Shown in pieces: positions 1 to 13,900 of a DNA stretch of 64,000 nucleotides. Each line of letters begins with the position of its first letter. Position 1 is the first letter of the stretch. Location: positions 10,871,001 to 10,935,000 of the forward strand of contig JANTQA010000036.1 of the NCBI GenBank assembly GCA_027625915.1. The letters are read 5' to 3'. The DNA is from Anaeramoeba flamelloides (taxonomy: Eukaryota; Metamonada; Anaeramoebidae). The translations under genes were made by a program, and so were the position numbers. The notes below the pieces were generated by a model. That model made no database searches, was not told the DNA's origin, and saw nothing but the letters and a program-made list of their open reading frames with translations.

Positions 1-907
1 TTTGGGTTAAAGAATTAATTCAAATTGATAAAAACATCAAGAATAATATCTTTGAAATATTTAAGAATTAAGTTTCATCGTTTTTCCTGTCAATTTTAAA
101 TGGTAAAGAAAAGTATGATTATTTATTGAAATTTCGAAATAAAAATTTGAGAAATTAGGGAAGTGTCACAGGGTAACGTTGAGTCGTGCCAAGTGCCGTA
201 GAGTACCACCATGTGGCTAGGTTTTTTTTTACTTGTTGAAACCAAAAGAAAATTTATTGAAATTTTCTTTTCATTTCAAAAATTAAAAAAAAAACCTGAC
301 GATAATTTTCTTGAAGTTTTATTTTTTATTTATTAAGTGTTCTAGGTTTTTTTGAAGTTTACTGTTTTATTCTGTGAAGTGTTCTAGGTTTTTTTGAGTT
401 TTCCAAATAAATAGAAAACTCAAAAAAAACTAACTGGAGCCTTTCCAGAATTCAAAAGAATAGAGAAAAAACAAATAAACCTAACGAAAATCTATTGATT
501 TTCCAAATAAACATAAAATTAAAAAAAAACTAACTACACACACTGGAGAAAATTAATTTTCACCCTTCAAAATAAAAAAAAATAGAATAAAAAGTGTTTT
601 CCTTTATCAGAAAATGATCACTCTCAAAACATCAACTGACTGATCCTTAACGATTACAAAAATGAAAACAAATTTCTTCGCGTACAGGTTGTATTCCAAA
701 ATGTTGAATACAAATATCTTTAAAAAAAGATGATAAAAAATAAAAAAAATCCAAATTAAAAAAAATTATTTATTGTACTTCTCATATTATATTAATAAAC
801 TCAAAGAAAATTGAAAAAAACAAAAAAAAAGGAGAATAGAAACAAGAGAATTAAAAGAAAAAATTCTAAGGAAATAAATCAAGAAAGTAAATGATTAAAT
901 ATAACTT
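1..907. other. intergenic, short dispersed repeats
   Basis: No gene is visible. The stretch holds short T-rich repeats built around GTTCTAGGTTTTTTT and A-rich counterparts (about 220-560), partly arranged as inverted pairs. Similar pieces recur near 16.0-16.5 kb and 48.6-48.97 kb, often next to short phrases such as CACTCTACGACACTTGA. They look like a degenerate dispersed repeat family rather than coding sequence. Confidence 0.5.
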
Positions 908-2801
908 TTATTCTTCTAATTCGACTAATTTAACACCCATAGTAGGCACCCATGGCTCACCTCTTTTATAGTCTTCGTCTAAAACCTTTCTAAAAACTGC
1001 AGCAATTGGCTGGTTGTCTAGTTGTATGGTGTAGTCTCTATTTGTTTTTCTCCATTCTTTGGGGTCTGTGTCATAAGCAGGGAAGATTGCTGGTGCGTCT
1101 GGGTAATCTGTAGGGCTCCAATTGCCTGTGGACATTGAAACTATATGGTCGTCTATGATCCAAAACTTTTGATGTGAATACTTATAAAAGTCTAATTCGG
1201 TCATTTGGATCTTGACACCGCTTTTATAAAGCTTCGCGTAACATTTTTGGGCTTCGTGCCAATCGTAAGAGGAATAGATGGTATTCGAGACCAAGAGAAC
1301 AAATTCCTTGATGTCGCTGTCGGTAGCGATGTCATGAACGGTATTGCAAAGAACGTCGTCTGTGATTTGGTAGATCATGATCGCAACAGAATCTTGTGCC
1401 TCGCCCAGTGCCTTTAAGACAACCTGCTTGGCAAAGTCTGGCGAAGCAGTCATTTCGGCAGAGCAAGAGCTCAGTTTAAATGGCGTCGATGGCGAAACAT
1501 ACGCATTGTGGAAGGGCACAGGTGTTGGCATTTGGTAATTGATTATTGACGTGTCTTTAATAATGGCCATGTCGCTCGCGGAATATTTCAAATCAGGGAG
1601 GATCAGGCCTTGGGAAAAGTCAAAACTGAAGATCCCGTACAAGAAATCAATAAGTGGCTGAGCGCCATCACCGTTCAAGATCATACCGGCCTCGCGGTTC
1701 AGCATAAAGGAAGTGTAACTGAAATTGACAGAGCTCACAGCTGCAGTTTTTCGATCCACTTGGATGTACTTGGTGTGCAAAAAGGTCACCGTTGTGAAAT
1801 ACCGGACCTCTGCACCTGCAAGCTGCAAAAAGGTCAAAGGATCGATGAGGCCAACTGTGTTGTTAGGCTTTGATCCAAAGTCGTTTGTAAGAATCCTGAC
1901 CTTGACACCACGGTGCAGGGCATTCAGCACAGCTGGGAAGACAGTAAATCGTTCATGATCTCTTTGATAATCAACAGTGCAACCAATTAGTCCGTCGTGT
2001 GGATACGAACATCCACTCCATGATCCCCATCCCTTTTGATTTTGATTTTCATTTTGATTTTGATTTTTATTTGGTAAAGAAAGTGTGTATGTTTTGGAAT
2101 TTGGAATTATTAGTTTTATTTTTCAAAAAAAAAAAAAAAAGAAATAATTGACAAAAAAATTATTTTTTTTTTTTTTTTTTTTCAAGATTATACACTCAAC
2201 TTTTCAGAGACCTTACTTCTCTCAAATGGATTTACCCTTCATTTAATGATGCTTTATTCTGATTGAAAATAATTCTGAAAAATTTTACACTTTCTAAAAA
2301 AATGAAATTAAAAAAAAAATCCAAATACTGCTCTTTTCTAACAACAGTTCAAATTAAAAAATTGGCAAAAATCTGCCAAATGCATTTTAAAAAAGAATCA
2401 AATTTCCAACAAAGCTGTTTCTTCAAAAAATAGAAAACAAGTTGAGTGTTTGTCTTTCTTTTCAAAATCATTTACTTTTTTTGTTGATAAATTTTCTTTT
2501 TCTTAGTTTTTATTTGTAAAAAAAGGTGGAAAATTGAAAAAAAAATCGCGCAGAGTTTAAAGTTACTTACAGGAGTTCCAATGTCAAGGGTTTTTGTTGC
2601 AGATTCAATTAGCTTGGTCAAGCTATCAATACTATGGTCGGGACTGAAAAATGGTGTAATTGTGCAATCACCCGATCCCGTAACACCAGGCTCGTGGTTA
2701 GCAACATATGTTTTTGTTTGGTGATCATAAGAGAATGGCGACTTACAAAAGCACGAAGCAAGAATTAAAAAAAAGATTAAAGAAAGTGGAAGCAATTTCA
2801 T
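908..2801 (-). CDS. secreted phospholipase D-like protein, 2 exons
   Basis: Exons 2801-2571 and 2032-908 are joined in phase 0 (donor GTAAGT at 2570, acceptor AAAAG before 2032), giving about 451 residues. An N-terminal signal peptide (MKLLPLSLIFFLILASCFC) sends it into the secretory pathway or lysosome. Two HxKx4D (HKD) motifs of the phospholipase D/phosphatidyltransferase superfamily are intact: H163-K165-D170, followed by SSVNFSYTSF, and H364-K366-D371, followed by STGNWS. The short length, the signal peptide and the phrases LNALHRGVKVRILTN and SPDHSIDSLTKLI resemble the small secreted PLD-like proteins of Dictyostelium (pldX/pldY type) and PLD3/4. It may therefore be a phosphodiesterase or nuclease rather than a true phospholipase D. 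The 538 bp intron ends in an NQ-rich stretch that would stay open if it were not spliced. The first Met is chosen because it directly precedes the signal peptide. Confidence 0.88.
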
Positions 2802-4531
2802 TGTAATATAAAGAGTTTTTTAAAAAAAATTTATCTGACAAAAAAATGAAAAAGTTTTTGCTAAAAAACTCACTTCTTGAAATTTGGAATATATTTTTGT
2901 CATTGTTTTTCTTTGTTTTGTTTTTGTAGTCATTTTTAATCTTCTTTTTCTTTACTTTTTATTTTTGAAAAAAAAAAAAGTTGTTGTGTCAATTGTTTTT
3001 CTTATTTTTTTTTGGAATTGAGTTTTCATAAAAAAATAGAATACAAACAATCAATTTATTTAATCCACTCTTTCAACTTTTGGTTTTCTGTTGATTTCTA
3101 AATGAGAAAATTTTTTATTTAGAAAAAGTTGTAAAATTTATTATCAGAATATTCACACTTCCAAAACCAACCACGGGCTCTTGTACTTAATTGGTTCTCT
3201 GAAATTTATTTTTCAACTTGGGTAAAAATTAACGCATTTTTTGACAAAATCAGTTATTCAAAATTTTACTTGTATGATCTCTTGAACTTGTTGATCTGAT
3301 TAAAAACACGTGGCTGATAAATTTGACATCTGGAAAGTGTGGATTTTCATCAGTGAAAAAGTAAAGTTGTTCAATTTTTTTTATTTAATAACCCCCTTTT
3401 AAGGGATGAACATTTATCCAGTGTTAACCGGAATTATGATCTTAAAAAGAAAAAATTTTTTTTGATAAAGTACAGAATATTATGAACAAAAATTACAATT
3501 CTATCATTTACAAAATCGAAATATCGTTTTTTACTCTAAATTTTTTGAAAGATTAAAGACAAGTTTTAAAACCTAAATAAAAAAAAATGAAATTGAATCT
3601 GTTGGACTCTCCAGAAAATTTCCCTAAAAAGTTGGTTTATATAAACCCCATTCTACCCATAGTATCCCAACCAAATATGAAAAATTCATTATTTGTAAGA
3701 ATCAACCAAACCACCATTGTTCAGAAATACGAGTAATAATAAACTTTGCCTTAGAGTTGGAATTCAGATAAGAAATACATGAGCAAACCTTAAATTTTAA
3801 TAGAAAAAAAAAAAAAGGTAAAAAATTTTTCGTACATATTCATTTGAATATCTAGTTTAAGGACTACGTTTTTTTTGTGAAAACAGTGGAATGATGTCTA
3901 AAATCACCATTGGAAGAGTTATGTAATCCAAGTAATATTTGCTCAAGTAGAATTTCTTTTAGAAAAAATGTGAAATTTTCACAATTTTAACAATTTTCAC
4001 AATTTTTACCTTGTTAGATCATGCCAAATTTTGATTTTAATATTTTAGAATTTCCATTTCAACTTTCGGAACTCACACTATTTTCTAGAGCTGTTCTACA
4101 TATTTTTAAATATGCTTTTACAAGTTTGAAATGTTCTCAAATTTGGAATGCACTTGAAAATCCCCAAAGCCATTTTTTGCAATTATTTTTATTGTTATTT
4201 TCAATTTTCCTTTTAATTAAAAAAACAAAGAAAAAAGTCTTCGTGAAAAGGTAAAGATGATAAAAAATGTTTTTTTTTTTTTTGTCCAATTTCTCCCGTG
4301 TGAAAATTTTTTCTGAGAAGTGATAGTGAAATAACACAATTAATCAACCCCCCCAAGGGTGGTGACATAGTCTTTAAACATTTCTCAATTTCTTTTTAAA
4401 ATTAAAAATTTTGACAATAATATTTTTATAATTGAAAAGGTATTTTTTTAAAAGAAAAAACAAAGTCTCACCTTTCTGTGATATTTATTTAGAGTTTGAA
4501 ACATTTTTTTTTTCAAATTTTAAAAAGAAAA

Positions 4532-4569
<38 letters not shown>

Positions 4570-6424
4570 AAAATCAAAAAAAAATTTTGATAAAATTTGA
4601 GAAAATGATCATATCTAAAAGTTGAAAATTTATTTTAAGAAGAATACTGAATTAAACCTATAGAATATGTTTATTTACCCAATAAAACGGGACAATTTTG
4701 AGTGTAAAAAGTTTTTATGATAAAAAATTCATTAACCTTGAAACAAAAACTATATTATTTCGTATACATACATAAGGTGGGTTGGGTAAATTGTATTTCT
4801 TCCAATTGTTTTTTAAGAAAAAATAATTAATATTCACATTTTTGGATGTGTCTCTTTTTTATTTGGTTTTTTAAATCATTTTTAGTTAAAATTTCAAATC
4901 AAAACATTATTTTAAATTGAGATCTTTCATTTTTTATTATAAATTATTTTATTCTCAGTAAAAAAAATAAATCAAGTTAAAAAAAATGGTTTTAAAAAGA
5001 GATTATTTTGTCTTCAGGGGATATAAGGTTAATAGATTATGGAATGAATTTATCTTGAACATTTTTTTTTCTGAAAATATTGCCAATTTACATCTCATCA
5101 AATTCTTGTAAATATGAATATAAGTAAAATAGTTTAATAACTTGATCCAATTACTTAAAAATGAACATTGTATTTATGAAAAAGTAATAAATTTAATAAA
5201 AAAAAACCACATTTCAACAAATTTAAAGTTTGAATAAACAATCTAAATATCCAAAAAGTTGAAAAATAGCTTCCTTTAGCATGCACCAAAATGCAGATTA
5301 AAAATTAAAAGTTATCTTTATTTTACAAAACTAAAAAAGTTAACATAAAAAAGAAAATATTTTGACAAATTATTTCCAATCTTCGGCATAAACTACATTT
5401 CAAAAAATTGGACAAATCAATAATAAAAAATTTGTTAACAAATAATAATTTTTTATATTTTCCTAAACATAATATTAAACCAAGTTTAAGTTACCTATTA
5501 TTAACATTTTCATATGCAATCCTTTGTATCGAAATAAAAGAAAAATAAAATGAAGAGATAGAAAAAAATATGTCAGAAATGATGAAATAAGTGGAATAAG
5601 AAATTGTATTCCTAAATTAATTAAACTCCCATCTCTGATATTGTAGTATTTGATAAATTTATTGGACCCTTCTGACTAATCTTATATTTTTTTTTATTCA
5701 ATAGAACCCTTATTTATCTTCTAACAATTATAGGAAAAAGTATCACGTTTGATGAAACACATTATTTAATATTAAAAAAGAAAAAAATAAAAAAAAAAAA
5801 AGTTACGAAATCTAAAATAAATTGTTAGGATCTACCCACAAAAAAATATTAAGTACAGACAAAACCCAAATAACTATCCTAAAAAATCACTAGTTTGGAG
5901 ATAGCTTTAAGAAAACACCAATATTTCTATTCATTTATATTTGTTTGAATCTAAAAAATATCAAGACAGAATTAATACTAAAAAGATTGTTTCAAAGAGT
6001 ATCAGAAACACTTTTGAAAATTTTTATATCTCACTTTAGTAAAAAGGTTGTAATAAAAAATAATAAAAATTAAAATTATCATTTGTTTAAAAAATAAAAT
6101 GGCGAGAAAAAACAAAAAAATAAAAAGATTTTGCAAAAGAGTTATTTTTAATTATTAGTAATTTCAATCTTTTGATAGAAAATTTTAATAGTATAAAAAA
6201 ATATCTATTTGAGCTAAACAGCGTATATATCCTATTGTGTATATGTCAATTACAGAGGCGCTTTTAAAATTTTCTTTTCCAAAAAATAAAATAGATGTAA
6301 AAAAAAATTTTTTTTTTCAATTATTTTGCTTTACCAAATTAAACTTTAAATTCGGTTTGTAATAAACTAGCTTTTTTCAAAAAAAAAATTAAATCCTCAT
6401 TTTCTTGAGAAAATTTAAAAAAAA
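2802..6424. other. intergenic, no gene seen
   Basis: This is AT-rich sequence with long A and T runs (a near-pure A tract at about 4532-4567) and no ORF with protein-like composition. A region at about 5340-5600 has a diverged match at 41370-41620 (shared core around AATCCTTT.TATC.AAATAAAAG), so at least part of it is a dispersed repeat. Confidence 0.5.
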
Positions 6425-9400
6425 TTATTGTTCTTTAATTAAATTCATTATAGAAGAAATAACATCTTTATTTGAGACCAAGTCTTGATGTGTTACACCT
6501 TTGAATCCTTGACAAGATACACTTGTATTATCTGTCCATTTCTTACAATAATTCAAAACCAATTCTTCAAGTAAAACACCATCTCCACTTGTGTCAACAT
6601 ATTCTACCGAGTCACTTAACTTTTTGTCTTTGAAGACTACTTGATAATGCGTTTTAGATCCGTATCCATATAAAATTTGTAATTTAACATTAGGATTTTT
6701 TATATTTTGGTTATCATCCCAGACATAATCCAGGATTTGATGAGACTTTTCAGGTAATCCCAGATCTGTGAAAAGTTGATGATAATCTTGGTTCGTTGAA
6801 TAATAATTTTTATTATTGGAAACAGCAATTGGAGCTGTCCATAGTTTTTGGTCATAGGGTATATTGAAATATATACCTGGCCAAGTTAGAGCTAAACTTT
6901 GAAAAGCTTTGTTTGACATTAAGCCATCCCCAAAATTATTTCCAAATAACTATGATTTGTTTTTGAAGATAAATAAGAAAGGTGTTTAAGAAAAAATAAT
7001 ATTAAAGTTATCTGAAATTTGTTTGGTTTAAAATAGGTTTTTTATAATACTTAGAAATTTTTATTTGTGGACTTGCACTTGATTTTCTTTTTTGTTCTTC
7101 AAGTATTTAATCTCAATTATTTGGATTTGGAAATCTTGTGAAGCGATTACAAAAAAAAATTGAAACAACCCACAAAAACAAGAGAAATACAGCCAGTTTC
7201 ACTTTTAAGGCACAAACTTCAACGAAAATTAAGGTACAAAAAAAATCTCAAATTAAGGCACAAAAATCAAATTCTAGTAAAATAATTTGTGAAAAAAAAA
7301 ATTTCAAATTTTTTGCCTTAATTTGAGATTTTTTTGTCCCTTAAATTTCGTTGAAAGTTTGTACCTTGAATTTGAAACCGAATGTATTAAAAAGTGTTCC
7401 TTTAAAGAAATATACAAAGGACCAAAAAAAATTGGCTTTCGAAATACTTTTTTATCATTTTTTCTTCAAAGAACGATTTTAAAGTTGTATTTTATAAATT
7501 TTCTTGATTTGGGTTTTTTTTTGTGTTAATAGCCCCCCCCAATTAATAAATGAAAATTTTTATTTCAAGTTACCATTTATTTTTTCCTCAAATTGGATGA
7601 AAAAAACCAAGATCTCCCTTAAAAAAATCATTTAAAAATTGAAATCTTCAGAGATCAAATTTAGCTTCTTTAATGAGCTTTGAGAGAAAAAAAAATTTTT
7701 TTGGATCGAATTTAAGAATAGTTAATCTTATATTTCAAGGAACATTTTTTTTGAGGGGTTATATTAGAAAAAGGAAATTGAAAAAAAAAAAAAAAGAAAA
7801 AAAGAGAGGAACAAAGCATAAAATGTACTTTTTTTCTACTTCGCGGGGAACTAAAGTTTGAACATTTGAATTACCTCTAAATTCATTAACCAGTTATTTA
7901 TTTATTTTTTTTTTTTGTTTTTCAAGTAAACTATATTTCAAAATCATTGACCAATTAAAAATCAAATTTTGAAAATAAATATTTTTATAAATTAAAGTTA
8001 TCGATTATAATAAAAAAATTATTATTTTAACTTTGCTTCTATCCACTAGAAATATTTGTTTTTCATCTCAATAGAAAATGTAATAAAATAAAAAAAAGCA
8101 AAAAACAAAATGGACCATTTATTATGAAATTTAGTTTATTTGATTTGATCAAGCTTTAAAAACAGTTTTTAGTAAAGTACTGGAATATCGTATAATCAAG
8201 TTTGTCGACTGTTTTAATAGATATCAATAAATTCAAATAAATATTTTAAAATTTTTGATTTATTTCCATTTTTTTTTACATTTTGTAACCCAGATTTGTT
8301 GAAAACAATTTTGTGAGTTTAAGTGATCAAAAACTATGTAAATTTAACTTGATCTTCCTAAATATTTGTTTTAGTCAAAAACCAAAAAAGTTTTATTTAA
8401 TACAGTCACAACGGCTTTTAAGACACTATCTTTCAATCAAATTTAAGATACAAAAAAAATCTCAAGTTAACAGTCAAATCTAAAACCCGGAAATTTCTGA
8501 AACCCAATAATTCCATTTTTCTGATCAATTGTAAATATTAGTAAAAAGTCAAAAATATACACCCATTTTACAGACAAATAATCAAATTACCCAGCAACTT
8601 ATAACCGTTCCAATTGGTGTATTGGTTAAATATTCTGAATCCATCATTTTTAACTCTTTGGTAAATTCAGAAATCAAAAAAATCCAAGATTTGTAAAATT
8701 AATTGAGAACATTACTGAAAATGAAAATCCACTTTTGATTTTAAATTTTGAAATAAAAAACATTTTCATACTTTTAAAATATTTAAAAGACTTTGAATTT
8801 GAGAGAGGTGTTTGATTATTGTAAATTTTCATAAAATTATGAAAACAATTTTGTCAAAAAATAAATCCTCTAAGGTTCCCAATAGAAATTTAAAATTTTG
8901 AAAAAATTATTAAAAGAAAGTTTTAAAGTAAATAAAACTCTTATTTCATAAATCCAATAACAAAATAATTCTTATAAAGATGATTCCTAATAAATTTAGA
9001 ATTTATCTAAAGGGAAAATTGCAATAAATTTGATTTTCAATTTTCAGTCATGTTCTCAATTAATTTTACAAATCTTGGATTTTTTTGATTTCCGAATTTA
9101 CCAAAGAGTTAAAATTAATGGATTCAGAATATTTAACTAATACCCCAATTGGAACGGTTATAAGTTGCTGGGTAATTTGATTATTTGTCTGTAAAATGGG
9201 AGTATATTTTTGAATTTTTACTAATATTTACAATTGATCAGAAAAATGGAATTACCGGGTTTCAGAAATTTCCGGGTTTTAGATTTGACAGTAAAGCACA
9301 TTATTTCAAATTTTTTTTTATACAAATTATTTTATGAGAAATTGAATTTTGTGCCAATATTCGGAATTTTTCCTTTGCTTAATTTTCGTTCATACTTTCT

Positions 9401-10981
9401 AATTTAAATACCAGTATAGCACTAAAAATAGTCTGATGATACTTGTTAGTTGTTTTCTAGATATTTTTGAAAACAATTTTTTTCACACGCTTTTAAAAGA
9501 ATCCATACATTAAGAGACTAATCTCAATTAAATTTTTTTACCTAAATTTAATAGAGATTGAGAAATTTTTTTGCTAATTACTAGATTTGAAAATCCTGTT
9601 TATTTTTAATATTAAATAAATTTCTCGATAAGGAACCCTTATTTAGAAATTTTCAAAAAAAAAAATAATAGAGACTAGTCCCTTAAATCAAAAATTGTTG
9701 TTTAAACATTTGTCAAAAGAATCCGAATTATCGAAATTTGATTCTCATTCACAGTATAGTATTGTAAATTAAATAAAAGAATTAAATAAAAGTAAATGTA
9801 AAAAATATAATACTTACCACACTTCTTAAGCCTTCAAATGCACCACCAATTGCTGGGGCAATTGCAATTAATTGCTCAACATAGGTATCTTTCCATTCTT
9901 GTGTTTGTTGTGTGAGAAAAAAAGTTGTCATTTTGCAGCCCATTGAATGACAAACAAGGGTAACTTTTTTGTTATCAATTTTCGAAGAATACTCAACCAA
10001 ATTTATTAATTGGTTGAAGTAAAGAGTCAGGTTTTTTGGAGATAACCTAAAATCATAAGGTGCTGCAAACAAGTCTAAGTTTTCTTGGTACCCTTCTTTT
10101 TTTAATTTGTTTACCAGATTTAAATAATAATTCTCAAAATGGATTGTTGGATCTAAATAAACAACACCATCAACCCCAGAAACTACTCTAAATTCTGTAC
10201 CTTCTTGACTTTGAGGATTTTTACCGTCCCAATCTAAAGAAATATATTCAATCGAACACTATTGGAATTAAGGATTATTTTTAGTTTGGTTTTATTTGTT
10301 TTTTGGTTTTGTTTTGTTTTTTCGTTCATGAAAACAAAATTTAAGTTAACAAGCATGATAAATTTTGTTTTTATTGAAATAACAATTAGATCTTGGAAAA
10401 TACTGGTATTTGAATAATAAATGGGATTTTTTTTCACTTCATTTTTAATTTCTCTTTTTTAAGTGAACATAGATCAAGAACCTCTTTCTTTAAGAACTAT
10501 ATTTATAAAAAAAAAATATGGAAAAGGTAGTGAAAATTCTTTCTCATTTAGAATTCAAATACCAGTAATAAAATTATTTTGTGACTTACATCAGCAACAA
10601 CTGGAATAAACATATCAAGTGACACCCATAACAAAAACCAGTCTTTGTTTGAATGACAATACCAATGCTTACTTTTAAAATCTGTTAATTTGGCTTCTAT
10701 TTTTGATCCTCCAAAACCAGGAATTAAAAGAACAGGTGCCTTTGGTTGTGTGTCTGTGATAATTTTGTTTGTTTTTATTTGTTTAATTTGCTATTTAAAT
10801 TAATAAAAAAAAAAAAATATTAAAGAAATTCAAATTTAACTATGATAAATATTTTCACTTGGATTTTTGAAAAAAGGATGGTGGTGGGGTTTACTCTTGT
10901 ATCAGTAACTTTGTTGGTTGAGTGGTTGGAGATTAATAAAACGAGTGTTAAAAAAAGGATAATTTTATTGATAAATAACAT
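6425..10981 (-). CDS. LCAT / group XV phospholipase A2-like acyltransferase, 4 exons
   Basis: Four phase-0 exons, 10981-10895, 10790-10590, 10258-9818 and 6949-6425, give about 417 residues. Exon 1 is a signal peptide (MLFINKIILFLTLVLLIS). Exon 2 carries the family's opening PVLLIPGFGGSKIEA and a W..LW motif. Exon 3 carries AAPYDFRL and the nucleophile elbow VCHSMG (Ser201; most relatives have AHSMG or GHSLG) followed by APAIGG. Exon 4 supplies the catalytic Asp in TSGDGV (D366) and the His in GVTHQD (H397). The family moves or removes the sn-2 acyl chain of phospholipids in lysosomes or outside the cell; the exact substrate is not deducible. All donors are GTAAGT or GTAAAC. The third intron (9817-6950, 2868 bp) holds two different foldback transposons. 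The exon chain was assembled by eye, but every junction keeps frame and falls between conserved blocks. Confidence 0.88.
7190..7384. mobile_element. palindromic TA-flanked MITE, copy A (diverged)
   Basis: This is a 195 bp near-perfect inverted repeat beginning CAGCCAGTTTCACTTTTAAGG, flanked by TA on both sides, inside LCAT intron 3. It is a diverged member of a family with copies at 30960, 32623, 33125, 46850, 56088 and 57160. The consensus termini CAGTCAGTTTCACTTTTAAGG and the TA target fit a non-autonomous Tc1/mariner-type element. Confidence 0.85.
8471..9291. mobile_element. foldback DNA element with ~260 bp inverted arms
   Basis: Left arm 8471-8732 starts CAGTCAAATCTAAAACCCGG. The right arm, about 9030-9291, is its reverse complement with few mismatches (the second base of the terminus differs). 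Direct TAA triplets flank both ends, consistent with a 3 bp target duplication of TWA type (PIF/Harbinger-like), although a mariner-like origin cannot be ruled out. The ~300 bp centre has no recognisable coding sequence. It lies in LCAT intron 3. Confidence 0.8.
9510..9700. repeat. dispersed repeat, partner at 12540-12740
   Basis: Both regions share a diverged block with TTTAATaGAGA, ACTtGATTTGA.AA.CC and a right edge AATAGAGACTA.TCCCTTAAA, in the same orientation. The ends are unclear. It is probably an old non-autonomous element; no coding sequence is seen. Confidence 0.5.
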
Positions 10982-13900
10982 ATTTGGTTATGAAAAAAAA
11001 TAGGAAAGTTTTATAATAAATAAATGATTATTGGAGTAATATTTTTAACAAAGAATTTTTGTCTTTTTGAAAGACTATCTTTTAAAGTGTTAAAAAAGAT
11101 TGATGGCTCTACTCTTTTTGTTGAATAGGTTTGAATATCTCCAGTTTGGAAAAAATATTTGGTGTTTTACAAGGAAGTATTTTTTTTAAATTTTAGAAAT
11201 ATTATAGGTGGATAAAGAAAAGATATGAATTACCAATGATTTTGTTTAATATTTGTAGGTTTAAAATTAATTTTATTAATCACGTTTTTGCAAAATCCAT
11301 GCACTAAATCTTTTTCATTTAAATTACATAAATAATTGGAGTTTTTTTGATTTTAGTTCATTAACTCTGATCTGTAAAACAAACCAACTCTGGAAGATCA
11401 CAAAAGTTGCTCAAGTCTTCAAATCAATCAACTTAATGGGTGTAATTGGTAAAAATTTTCCTTCATTAAAATCAATTTTTTAGATTTTAGCTCAAGAACA
11501 TTTTCTATTGACACTCCACAAAAGAAAATATTTTTTGTTTCTTCGATTATTTTTAAACTCAAAAATCCTAAATCTCTGATGTAAATTTTTAATTCTAAAA
11601 CAAAATTTTTTTTTAGTAAAAATCCAAACTTGAAAATTCTTTTTCCAAATAATAGACTTGTAAAAAATACCATAAATAAAAAAAATTCATTGACAAGATT
11701 TTTTAATTAACAATAATTTTATTTTTTTAATTGATATCTGATATTTTTGATTCCAAGTATCCAAAATATTTTCCTCAAATTAGTCTGAAAAAGCCCAAAT
11801 ATAGTCACAAAACTAATTAGAAATGATCTTTCGAGTGGTTTCATTAAGCTCTTCCTTATTGAACTTTGAGATAAAATTTTAAATCGATCAATTTGATTTT
11901 GATAGTCTTAGTAAAATTGTTGTGAAATTTTATAATATTTAAAATCAAATCCTTTTTTTTTTTAAGAATCAAACTTTTAAAATTATAACTAACACTCTTA
12001 TTAGAATGATGATTAATTAAATTACACTTCTCCACAATAACATCCAATATAAAACAAGAATAAACAATTATCATTTTCCAAAACCATAACATACCTCTAT
12101 TAAACTAAACTAGATTTTCAAAAAAAGTATTATCTAGTTGGATTATTGAACAATTATTTGATTATTCTATAGACACCAGACTTTAAATAACTTTAAGTAT
12201 GCTATTACTGAGAATTAATAAAAAATTTGTCTATTTACAAAAAGGATTTGATTTTACTTTTGTCAAAGGAATGTGTGTAAAAAAGTTTAATCCATGTTTC
12301 AAAATAAAAAGCATGTTGTTTTTTGTTATAGAAGAACTATACATATAACGATCAAGGGAAACCAACAATAAACCCCTAGTAAATATGTTATTAATTTCTT
12401 AAAGTTCTATTCTTTAAAAAGAAATTCGAAAAATGAATGATCAAATAAGATAATTTATCACAAAAAAAAAGAGCAGAGTAATTGTGATAATTTTATACCA
12501 TCAAAAAAACCAAAAAAAAAATACAAAAAAACTGGGAAAATTATGATAAATTTTAAGGAAATTATCTCAAATATATTTTTTTTTATAAATTTAATTGAGA
12601 AAAGAGAAAATTTTGTGCCAATTACTTGGATTTGATAACCCTCTTTATTTTGAAAATTATACATATTTTTAGATAATAAATTCTTATTGAGAAATTGGTT
12701 AAAAAATAAATAATAGAGACTAATCCCTTAAAATAAATTGAATTCCAAATTTAAAATTTACTTAAAATATCCAGAAGTTTACTTTCAAAATTGAGTTGAA
12801 CTTAGGTATACATCGGAGTAGCAAATTAGTTGTTCCATTGTGACACAAAGAAAAAAAAAATACTAATTTGTTTGAAACAATGATTATATTTTTTGGGTGG
12901 ATATTATTTTGAATTCTGTAATTATAAATAATTATATAACAATTTTCCTACTATAATAAAGTAAAAATCTTGTCCTACATTATTTTCTTTCCATGTCTTT
13001 TTTTCAATACTCTAATTAAAAATCAAACTTTGGGTTACATTTATTTTTTTTTGGATTCTTGCTTTTTTCTAATTTATTTTACACATTTCTTTCAAAACGA
13101 CACACAATAATATATTAGTCGATTACCCAAGATTTCCTAGTTATATTTTGGATAGTTGACTAAATCCGAGAGGTATTGTAAACCAATAAATATAAAAAAT
13201 GTAAACAATTCTTCTGTCCATATCATATATTTTTAAATCTCCAAACTCAACTTCGAAAATAGTTCTTTACAAAGAATATTTTAAAGATCTGATTATTTTT
13301 ACAAAATTTCACCAAATTTTTAACTGGGTCGTAAAAAATACCCCCCCACTAAAAAAAAAGTATACAATATGTATTTTTATAGAAACCATGTGATTTATTT
13401 TTTTTTTTGCACATCTAATTTACCACCCAATAGTATTATTGAATACAAATCAAAATTTAAAGTAAACCCCTTGATTTTTTAAGTAAATTTGAATTTAGGA
13501 ATGATATTTGTCCAAAATTTTTCGAAATTTTCTCATTTTTTATTAATTTTTTTTTGTTTTTTTTGATGGAATAAAATAATCACAAGTTTGGTCTTTTATG
13601 AGATAAATTTTCTAATTTGATCTCTCATTTCTAGAATTTCTTTCTACAATATTAATGCTTTAAGAAATTAATACCCTATTTTTGTATGATCTATAGTCAG
13701 TTTCCTTTGATCAGTAACGAAGAGCCCCAAAAAAAAAAAAAAAAAAAAAAAAAAAAGAAACAATCCCATTGTTTTTAAATACAGAAGTTAAGATTTTCTG
13801 TACATATACTTTTTACAACAATAAAAAATTATCATATTCATCTTTCAAACAAAAATAAAGTATAAAATCAAAGTATAAAAATTGAAAAATAGAATTTGGG

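Noticed and set aside
4532-4567. Long A tract as a possible retroposon tail
   Set aside because: No flanking direct repeat and no related unit upstream; simple homopolymer in an AT-rich genome.
7138-7529. Plus-strand small frames at 7138 and 7323
   Set aside because: They are read through the arms of MITE copy A and adjoining AT-rich sequence, not genes.
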